Assembly: GCA_010645155.1 (NCBI GenBank)
Contig: CM021317.1
Span: 3,110,635 to 3,174,634, forward strand
Source of the DNA: Tigriopus japonicus
Lineage: Eukaryota > Arthropoda > Copepoda > Harpacticoida > Harpacticidae
Length of the DNA stretch: 64,000 nt
Reading direction: 5' to 3'
Of the stretch, positions 56,486 to 64,000 are shown piece by piece. Position numbers and translations under genes: made by a program. Every line of letters starts with the position of its first letter. Within the stretch, counting starts at the first letter, position 1. Below the pieces are notes generated by a model. That model did not search any database. It was not told the DNA's origin and saw only the letters and a program-made list of their open reading frames with translations.

Positions 56486-56985
56486 TTTTTATATATACAT
56501 TATACATTATTGCTAGCCAATAGCAATTGCAATTGGATTGTCTTTAAACCTTGTGATCATGTCGGTGGTTGCGTAGCATGTAAGAAATTGTCCCTTTGTC
56601 TCCACCACTTTAGCACGCACAACAGGGGGCATGATATCCATGTTGAATCGATATCGAATCCATGTTGAATCGATCGTCCGTAATTGACGCCACGGATATC
56701 CGAATCCATAATCAAGGCCGTAAGATTTTCTACTTCCGAACTCTTGGTATCAAATCCAGAAACAAAATTAAGGGTATAAGGAAACAACTCTTTCAATGGC
56801 ATTTGGTCCATCTTTGATAGTATCAAAGCAAGTCTTAGATAGTATTGAAGCCAGTCTTAATAATATTGGAAAGTTTATCTTGCAATAATGAATTTGCAAT
56901 TTTCAAGACATCAGGTTAGAAAAGTTGACTAAATTCAACAGCTGTTACTCTCCTACTTTATTGATTACTTATTTACAATTTAAAC
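56486..56985. other. Non-coding stretch
   Basis: Short repeats of TCAATAC/GATATC type occur near 56645-56700; an 89-codon minus frame at 56557-56826 has no recognisable domain. Confidence 0.4.
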
Positions 56986-57597
56986 CAGGGGTGTGCAAAC
57001 CCTGGCCCGTGGGCCAAATGTGGCCCACGAGAGGATTTGCAGTAAGAACAGTTCAATTACGTTCTTCCGCAAATGAGACCTTTCATATGTTGACAAAAAT
57101 ACGTATTTCAACTTTCAGCTCAATCAAATGTTGGAGACAAAAGGTATGCTCACTCAAAGTTCAGTGCAAATCCTACCGAGAATGAATGAATTTGCCCTTT
57201 TGTGGTAATTGTTTTACCACAAAAGAATATAGAAATAGAAAACATACTTTCAAAGCAAGTATCGGAAGCGTACGCAATGTTTGTGGAAAATCACGCCACC
57301 TTGCTGGCATGAAATCCTGCTGTGAATATCGTCCATAGTGAAAGGTCACATTTGCCCCGCGCCTAACTTCTTCATATCCAAAAATCCTGGCCCCTTGTTA
57401 CACGGAGCAGGTCTTGATAGGGTTGCCATCTCACAATAGGCTAGCTTGGCGCCTGTTCAGATGAACTATAAAAACTGGCATTGAGATGATGGCCTCACTC
57501 ATTTACTATCTAGGCAGGATCTTTCCAAAATGGCAACCCTCCTTGAGACGCATTACCGGTTTTATAGGCTTCGGTAGAGCTCATTCATGGTTAGGCT

Positions 57598-57904
57598 TAC
57601 TGATGTGTTTCGAGTTGGATTTTTGGCAGAGTTTTGCCATTTTGGTTTTTAGGGTCAAAAATCGGACCACAACTAAACTTTTCAACAAACAATAGACCTT
57701 ATCTACCATAAAATCTGGCAGCACTGCCAACTCGAAATCCATTTTTATAACTGTGGATGGAACTCGAAATCGAACTAGTTCGAGTGTTGCCAAATTGGTC
57801 CCTGTTTAGGTCGTTTCAAAAATTTTAATACAACCTGCCCTATTTAACAGGGATCAACTTCAGGGTCAAAACTGACAGCACTACTGGTTCGAAACACATC
57901 ACTA
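57598..57904 (+). mobile_element. Complete 307-bp hAT MITE (type copy of the family)
   Basis: The ends are TACTGATGTGTTTCGA and, inverted, TAGTGATGTGTTTCGA. GTTAGGCT flanks both sides exactly (57590-57597 and 57905-57912), an 8-bp target duplication. Partial copies lie at 14179-14415, 35204-35341, 35350-35493 and 38318-38441. Confidence 0.9.
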
Positions 57905-58126
57905 GTTAGGCTAACCTAGAGGTACTAAAAGACAGATTAGCCTTCAATCTATGATTGCCCGACCCGGCACGAACTGTCTGTGACGTCATTCATCATGTGG
58001 GAAGCCGAAGTTTATGATTAAAGGAACCTTTTCTTCTAAGAAACACATCTAAACTATTTCGCTCATTAATAGTGCGGTTTGGTTAGTAAAAATCCTCAAG
58101 CCTGCTGCAAATGTGTCTAAGGTATT

Positions 58127-58573
58127 ATGGCGGACCATATGTAAGTGTGTCAAGAGATGGTAGTAGACTAGTAGATTGCTATATTTTAACTAGTACATCG
58201 ATATTTATATCACAGATTTGGTACTCATATGAGCGGCGAGCATGCTCGCCACACCCCTTCCCCGGGACAACCGCCGCATAAGGTCCGGAACAACTGCCAC
58301 AAAATGGGACGAAGGCCAATGAGCGGCGACGGAGGCCAATGAGGGGCCACAAAGGCCGATGAGCGGCGACGAAGGCCAGTGAGTGGCGACAAAGGCCGAT
58401 AAGGTGGCCAGCTCACCTCTGAGCCGGTTACGTTGGGGTCACCAGTATGGCGGACGCAAGGTCCGCCATATGTAAGTGAGTCAAGAGATGGCAGTAGACT
58501 CATAGACTGCTATATTTTGACAAGTAAATCGATATCTGGTACTCATACGAGCAGCGAGCATTCGCTCGCCACA
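58127..58573 (-). mobile_element. TRIM (miniature LTR retrotransposon), 447 bp
   Basis: Two 127-bp LTRs (58127-58253 and 58447-58573) start TGTGGCGAGC on the minus strand. The 5-bp target duplication GTATT flanks them (58122-58126 and 58574-58578). After the 5' LTR comes TGGTGACCCCAACGT, a classic primer binding site, and before the 3' LTR comes GGGGAAGGGG, a polypurine tract. The 193-bp interior has no ORF; it carries a GGCCTTCGTCGCCGCTCATT-type tandem repeat. Movement would need proteins from another element. Confidence 0.9.
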
Positions 58574-59378
58574 GTATTTACCTGATAAGCTAAAAGTGAA
58601 TTTCAATTAGTGTGGAGTTTAAACAAGAGCCGTTTTATGTCACACAATCGGGTGATTGACAACAAAATCTTAGTGATGTGAAATGTGGGCTTGCAAAAGT
58701 TTTTTCAGGGGAGGTTTCAAGGTAGGGTTGCCTCCTGGAGAATGGGTGCTTTGCTCTTGTATGTAAGCAAACACGAATTTGAGTTTGATTTGCAACCCTG
58801 CTCAGAAGTCACTAAAGTTAGGGATGCCTTGCCTTTTGGTGCTCTTTAAAGAAAAAACAGTTTTATAAAGACTGGTAGACAAAGGGGAATATGATTTCAC
58901 ATAGGTAAATTGGCAACCCCTGTACCAAGTCAATTTCTCAGGACGAATTACAGCAATACAGCTTAAAGCCTGTCATTGTACTAAAATGAGAGGTTATTTC
59001 AAAGCAGTAAATGTTCCGTTGAATTTTCATTGTAGTAACTCGGCCTTAAGTGGTATTCTGTAATATATCCTTTGTTGAGTCATCCTTGACCAAGTCAAAG
59101 CACCACAAAATCAACAAAGAAGAAGTACTCTGGTTTGTTATTGAACTTTGTCAGCATCAGCTGAATGTTCACAAAACGCTCTCGACCAATCACCTGCATG
59201 AACCATTGGGCACCATGTTTTAGCCTACGGCAGCCAGTATCTATCTTAGTGTATCTAGGCTAACCTAACTTAACCTAACCTTATACTAGAGATTATTTGC
59301 CGTTTTGGATGGTGTGGCCCGCGAGCGCCAACGGTCCGGCCAATTTGGCCCAGTGCTAAATAAGTTTGCATACCCCTG

Positions 59379-60608
59379 ATTTAAACAATCAGCAAAAACA
59401 TCATTATTAATGCTAGGAAAACAGGCTCAATTTCAATGTAATTAGGTTTGCTTAAGTTATCTTGAAAAGAGACTTTTCTCTATTGCTATTTATATAATTT
59501 AGATAGACTTCCAATCCATAAACAATCACATAACCAAATGTATCATTACGCCGATTGCTGGTACGATAAATGAATGAGTTTCTGGTCTGGAAACAGATAG
59601 TCACCCTGAAGGAAAAGAACTTTGAGACATTGCCACCCTGATGTGAAACAGGGGATGACTTCCGGATAACAGGACCAATCAGATAGCGGAAAGTCTAAGC
59701 CATCTCCGCCAATTAAAACCCAGCCCCCGATGATCTACAGCTGTTGAATAATTTTGTTGCGAGTCCATGAGGCGAAGTCAAACCATATAGTCATGTGTCA
59801 AAACAGAAGAATATAAATCGTCAAAATTAAACTAAACAGTGTAATCCCTAATCCACATATTCCGCATCACGACAGCTGGAGAGGTTGCGTGGCACAGTTT
59901 TTATGTTGCGGAGGAACTTCACAGAGTTATCACTGGTGCATTAAATTAGGAAAAGGGTGGTTTTCAATTACACATTAAACGGTACAGGTAGTGTTGAGGG
60001 ATGTAGTTGTTGCATTGAAAGTCAAAATTTCATATTAATTACTTACTCCAACTCGTCAGGAACAAAATAGCTAAGAAGGAAAGAGGTCCTGAGCGAGCGC
60101 TTGGTCGAACAAAAGACTAGAGATAGCAGAGGTTCTAAATAAAGAGTGTAGGCACCATTTACATAGGATTAAGGCAATTATTTGTTTAAAAAAGACATTG
60201 AAGGTTCTTAATAACATAATGGAAAATAGTTCATACATTGGTTAACAATAAATTGTTTTGAAACCTTCCTCTGGGGAGTTGCCTTTTGAAGCACATACTA
60301 AAGAGTGGCGACACCCTTATAGAACTCTGAGCAGAGAGAAAGCATGTCTCGATCATTGGGGAAGCGTCGTTTAACGTCACTGAAAACGTTCGAAGATGTC
60401 AAATAGTTTAAAGTAAAATTACAGTAATTTCATAAAAAAATTGACATGACATTTGATGTAAATACACTTATTGCCCATGATAATTGATTTCGACGCTTTA
60501 GTGTTTGACAATAGTCCAAATTTCTAGTTAGCCTTGAGTGTCAAGTTAGACTAAACCTTTGTTAACGGTCTTACAGAGAAATCAAGGTACTATGCAGAAC
60601 CGGCTTGC
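59379..60608. other. Non-coding stretch before the last gypsy element
   Basis: No coding exon or known element recognised. The CTTGC at 60604-60608 is the left target duplication of the gypsy copy. Confidence 0.5.
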
Positions 60609-60832
60609 TGAAATAACTACAGTTTGGGTGTTTAGGACCTATATTTAGACATAAGTATTTATATATAAGAAAAGGAAGAATAGTTTAGATTAGATATTAA
60701 GATTTACCCCCAGCCTTTGTCCGAATTCTTTATACGTTGGAAGTTGTTAGCCGACTCAGGGGAAAGGTATTTTTGGAAACGCACTTCCTAATTAGCACCG
60801 TTCTTCGAATGTTGGATTGTCAGGTTGTAACA
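60609..60832 (-). repeat. 3' LTR of the integrase-less gypsy element
   Basis: 224 bp, from TGTTACAACCTGAC to ...TTATTTCA on the minus strand. The stop codon of the polyprotein (TAG at 60835-60833) touches its start, so the purine-rich TTTGGGAGTAG that should act as polypurine tract is coding sequence. Confidence 0.9.
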
Positions 60833-63769
60833 CTACTCCCAAATTTTGGCGACCCTCTTCTGGTTGATCTGGACTTGGGATGATACTTGGGTTGTCACTG
60901 AATCTGACTCTTCCGTCGCCGACAAGTCTTCAGGGGGAAGTTGATTCAGTGGGGTTGGGCGTCGACTAAAGAAGTCTGCAGGGTTAAGTTTTCCCGCTCT
61001 CCAGACTATATTGTATGCGACGTCCTGGTGGCGCAGAATAATTCGATCAGTTCTGACAGATCCTGATCGGGTCCCCTTAAGGATTGGCAAGAGGGGCTTG
61101 TGATCGGTGACTATGGTGACATTGGGATTTCCCACAAGATAAATCTTCATCTTTCTCAACCCATGATCCACTGCCATAGCCTCGAGGTCTATTTGAGGGT
61201 ATCGCTTTTCAACACTGGTTGTAGCTCTCGACGAAATCGCAACCGTTTTTAGACATCCAATGTTCTCACCCTGGCAGAGGATTGCACAGAGACCATCACG
61301 GTGCGCATCAACAAAGAGGAAAGTTGGAAGTGAAGTTTGAAAGAACGTTAAACAAGCAGACTTGTGAAGTGAATTTCTTAAGTTATCAAACTCTTTCTGA
61401 TGTATATTGGTCCATTGGAATTTTGCATGTTTTGTGGTTAGTGATCGAAGGTGGGGTGTCTCCCTCGCAATGAATGGAATGAAGTCAGAGTTTGATCGGG
61501 CCATGCAAAGGAAAGAGACGAGCTCGTCTTTGGTTTTAGGTGGCGCAGCGTCTTGGAGGGCTTTGGCCTTTTCAGGATCAGGTTTAACTCCCTCCCCAGA
61601 CACTCGCATGCCCCAAAATGGGATTTCTGACTGGCCAAAGACACATTTCTCGAGATTGAGTGTCATTCCTTTGATAAGTAGGCGCTCAAAAAAGAGTTTC
61701 AAAGACTCATCATGTTCAATTGTTGTGGCCCCTGCAATAATTATATCATCATGGATTGCATGAAGACCGGGAATGTCACTAAAGTGGTCTTGGATTGCGC
61801 GCATAAACTCTCCCGAAGCGGGTTTGACCCCCATGGGTAATCGCTTGAAGTGATACAATTGTCCCCTCACTCTGAATACTGTAAGGGGCATAGAGGAAGG
61901 GGCTAGGGCTAGCTGGTGAAAAGAGGACCGAAAATCCAATTTTGAGAAAACTTTCATTCCCACCAACCGAGCCTTAATGGAGTCAATCGTAGGTATGGGA
62001 ACGTGGGTGTCGATAAGATTCTTATTTAGGTTTCTAAGGTCTACCGTAATACGTATTTGACCATCGTCTTTGGGGGCTACTTGGATGTTGCTTACCCATG
62101 GAGCAGGGCCTCGATGGAGTTCAACAATGTCCTCGGTGAGCATTTTCTGGATTTCTTGTTCAACTTTTGCCTCCAGGTGGAAGGGGACGTATCTTGGAGG
62201 GCACGCAACTGGTCTTGGATTGTCAACAAGGTGAAGTTCTACATGATGTTCACGCAGGAGCCCCACCCCTTCAAAGACAGGGCGAAATTTGGCTGATTTG
62301 GAAAACGTGGTTGAAGCACTCGACACACTGTGAATCAACTGATCCACTTGGTAGCCAGGAAGGTTGATGGTGATAATCCCCAGGGAGGTGCATGTGTTGC
62401 AGGAAATTAACGGTATCATGGGGCGTGATGGAAGATCTTCCACTACGTACCATTTTGAAGCTAGCGTGATGCCATTCCAGGTGACGTCTGCTGTTCCAAC
62501 TCCGATAGGGGAAATTGGATCCGACGAGGTACCGTACGGTTTTATTTTGACCTTGGTTGGTCTAATGTTGGCAAGAAGAGAACGTGGTGCAAGTCGTTTA
62601 GGTATCACGTTGATTTGTGCCCCAGAGTCAGGCACTCCAGTGATGGGTACGCCTTCGATCTCGACTCTTACTTGTGGTGAGGAGGAAGGTCGACTTGACT
62701 TGTTCTCCGCCGTAAATACCTTCAGGTAATGTGTCTCCTCATCGGAACTGGGGGAATTGTCACCTTCTTCCGATGATGGTGATGATGCACGGGTCCTTGC
62801 CGTTGTCTTGTCGTGCTTTGAATATCTAGCTCGTGTGTCCAACGGAGACCGCTTTTTGGTTTTCGACCTTGTTTTAGAGCGTTGAGATGTGCGACATACC
62901 GCGGCAAAGTGACCAGGCTTTTTACACACTGAACACGTTATATTTCGTGCAGGGCAGGATTCGAGGTTGTGAAGTTGTTTTGAACCACATCGGTAGCACT
63001 CTAATTTATGAGACTTGATGCCGGCTTGACGCTTGAAGCTCTTCGAATATGGCCCTGATATTTTGTTCGTTTCGAGCATTTGGGCATGTTGGGGAAATAC
63101 TGAACCATTGCCATTCTTGAGGGAATGTGAGGCTAAAGCTGAGTCTTCGAAGAGAGTGCCGTTGGTTATTGCCTCTTCAAGGCACCAGTTTTTTTGAATC
63201 ACTGCGTCGCGCAATGTTTGATTTGATGTTCCCAATACCAACTGGATTTTCGTGGCCATGGTCACTGGGTTACCCTCATTGAATTCTTGGCTATCAAAGC
63301 CACAGAGTTCAGCACTTCGTCGGCATCGCTCAGCGAATTTGGATATTGTCTCTCCTGTTTCCTGGCGCAAGGCACGATAGTGGACTATTGCTTGCCATCT
63401 GGACGATTTGGGGCGATATTGTCGCCTGAGTGTCTCAATAATATCGTCGTATGTCTTGTCCTCATCACTCCGGACATTTGGGCATCCAGCTTGAATATCC
63501 CGGAGTCCATTCTCCCCAATAAACCACAGAAGCTTCTTCTTTTTCGATTTCAAGAATCGTATGCTCGCAGCACGGTCCTCTCTAGGAGGTTCATCTAAGA
63601 TGTGATCACAATATATTTCAAATCGCTCGAGCCATTGTTCAAAAGCCCTAGCAACGTCGGTTCCATGGTCTTGTGGGTTAAAAGGAGGTGGTCCATTTGT
63701 AGGCAGGGGGACCATTCTTTGTGACGCGTGGGTTCGTCTAACGTCGTTCGCCAGTGAAATAACTACCAT
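60833..63769 (-). CDS. Gypsy Gag-Pol without integrase, 978 codons
   Basis: Intact frame. In order: gag about 1-255; two zinc knuckles at about 258-293 (CYRCGSKQLHNLESC, CSVCKKPGHFAAVC); protease with VPDSGAQINVIP near 379-390; reverse transcriptase about 500-750 with KLDFRSSFHQ (first Asp) and IHDDIIIAG (catalytic Asp pair near 674-675); RNase H about 815-935 with LFVDAHRDG, the DLEAMAVDHGLRK helix and TDHKPL; then NPADFFSRRP and a short acidic tail ending the frame. Integrase, normally 300-400 residues further, is wholly absent. The first ATG lies inside the 5' LTR; a Met at residue 19 (63715) is a more usual start. Expected product: cytoplasmic capsid and reverse-transcription machinery. 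It can copy RNA but needs integrase from elsewhere. Confidence 0.9.
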   Translation of the reverse strand: MVVISLANDVRRTHASQRMVPLPTNGPPPFNPQDHGTDVARAFEQWLERFEIYCDHILDEPPREDRAASIRFLKSKKKKLLWFIGENGLRDIQAGCPNVRSDEDKTYDDIIETLRRQYRPKSSRWQAIVHYRALRQETGETISKFAERCRRSAELCGFDSQEFNEGNPVTMATKIQLVLGTSNQTLRDAVIQKNWCLEEAITNGTLFEDSALASHSLKNGNGSVFPQHAQMLETNKISGPYSKSFKRQAGIKSHKLECYRCGSKQLHNLESCPARNITCSVCKKPGHFAAVCRTSQRSKTRSKTKKRSPLDTRARYSKHDKTTARTRASSPSSEEGDNSPSSDEETHYLKVFTAENKSSRPSSSPQVRVEIEGVPITGVPDSGAQINVIPKRLAPRSLLANIRPTKVKIKPYGTSSDPISPIGVGTADVTWNGITLASKWYVVEDLPSRPMIPLISCNTCTSLGIITINLPGYQVDQLIHSVSSASTTFSKSAKFRPVFEGVGLLREHHVELHLVDNPRPVACPPRYVPFHLEAKVEQEIQKMLTEDIVELHRGPAPWVSNIQVAPKDDGQIRITVDLRNLNKNLIDTHVPIPTIDSIKARLVGMKVFSKLDFRSSFHQLALAPSSMPLTVFRVRGQLYHFKRLPMGVKPASGEFMRAIQDHFSDIPGLHAIHDDIIIAGATTIEHDESLKLFFERLLIKGMTLNLEKCVFGQSEIPFWGMRVSGEGVKPDPEKAKALQDAAPPKTKDELVSFLCMARSNSDFIPFIARETPHLRSLTTKHAKFQWTNIHQKEFDNLRNSLHKSACLTFFQTSLPTFLFVDAHRDGLCAILCQGENIGCLKTVAISSRATTSVEKRYPQIDLEAMAVDHGLRKMKIYLVGNPNVTIVTDHKPLLPILKGTRSGSVRTDRIILRHQDVAYNIVWRAGKLNPADFFSRRPTPLNQLPPEDLSATEESDSVTTQVSSQVQINQKRVAKIWE

Positions 63770-63978
63770 TTGGGTGTTTAGGACCTATATTTAGACATAA
63801 GTATTTATATATAAGAAAAGGAAGAATAGTTTAGATTAGATATTAAGATTTACCCCCAGCCTTTGTCCGAGTTCTTTATACGTTGGAAGTTGTTAGCCGA
63901 CTCAGGGGAAAGGTATTTTTGGAAACGCACTTCCTAATTAGCACCGTTCTTCGAATGTTGGATTGTCAGGTTGTAACG
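63755..63978 (-). repeat. 5' LTR of the integrase-less gypsy element
   Basis: 224 bp; differs from the 3' LTR at two adjacent bases near its inner end, one in the middle (GAGTTC versus GAATTC) and the terminal base. Confidence 0.9.
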
Positions 63979-64000
63979 CTTGCCCTCTTGAGTTCAAAAA

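Larger units (their letters stand above)
56986..59378. mobile_element. hAT element hosting other transposons
   Basis: It begins CAGGGGTGTGCAAAC and ends GTTTGCATACCCCTG. The exact 8-bp repeat ATTTAAAC lies at both outer sides (56978-56985 and 59379-59386). The subterminal GGCCCGTGGGCC and GTGGCCCGCGAG motifs fit hAT ends. Inside sit a 307-bp hAT MITE and a 447-bp TRIM. No transposase frame was recognised. Confidence 0.85.
60609..63978 (-). mobile_element. Ty3/gypsy LTR retrotransposon lacking integrase, 3.37 kb, young
   Basis: The 224-bp LTRs (60609-60832 and 63755-63978) differ at four positions. CTTGC lies on both sides (60604-60608 and 63979-63983), an exact 5-bp target duplication. One open frame (63769-60833) fills the interior: gag, zinc knuckles, protease, RT, RNase H, then a stop next to the 3' LTR. 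CTGGCGAACGACG after the 5' LTR is the probable primer binding site. Confidence 0.9.

Overview
This window is eukaryotic, AT-rich animal genomic DNA. The genes have spliceosomal introns with GT/AG borders and AATAAA signals, and the spaces between them are filled with nested transposons of arthropod type (Ty3/gypsy, hAT, Tc1/mariner, pogo-like, CR1/Jockey-like LINEs). The main host gene is a pickpocket-type DEG/ENaC channel. Together these point to an arthropod, probably a crustacean such as a copepod; that placement is an inference from protein style and not a proof. No bacterial or phage genes, CRISPR array or operon are present.

Two host genes could be rebuilt exon by exon with matching splice phases. 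(1) A DEG/ENaC sodium-channel subunit on the minus strand (16176 down to 3484): nine coding exons, 816 residues, with both membrane helices, the His-Gly gate motif and the GxS selectivity filter. (2) A secreted protein on the plus strand (27268 to 29685): five coding exons, 308 residues, with a signal peptide, a Cys-rich region and a C-terminal discoidin-like domain. A small membrane-type ORF (31445-31263, minus) and an intronic ORF (28252-28722, plus) are weak candidates.

Most of the remainder is mobile DNA. 1-2402: three-way nest with a 720-bp hAT-type non-autonomous element. 4204-6393: hAT element inside the last intron of the channel gene. 17778-19951: broken LINE with an inverted duplication. 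25044-26348 and 30018-31064: dead Tc1/mariner copies. 32344-33433: pogo-like element. 35204-38441: hAT MITEs split by a 1.17-kb foldback palindrome. 38884-39970: long-inverted-repeat element. 40628-44652: gypsy element flanked by an odd ~100-bp duplication, with a 125-bp solo LTR in one copy. 46642-47832: LTR element whose interior is an assembly gap. 47963-48340 and 53565-55672: LINE remnants. 56986-59378: hAT element hosting a second MITE and a 447-bp TRIM. 60609-63978: young gypsy element that lacks integrase.

No convincing new multi-gene system was found. The best leads are the integrase-less gypsy copy with a perfect 5-bp target duplication, the ~100-bp duplication around the other gypsy copy, the 1.17-kb hairpin, the enlarged DEG/ENaC ectodomain, and the Cys-rich plus discoidin secreted protein.
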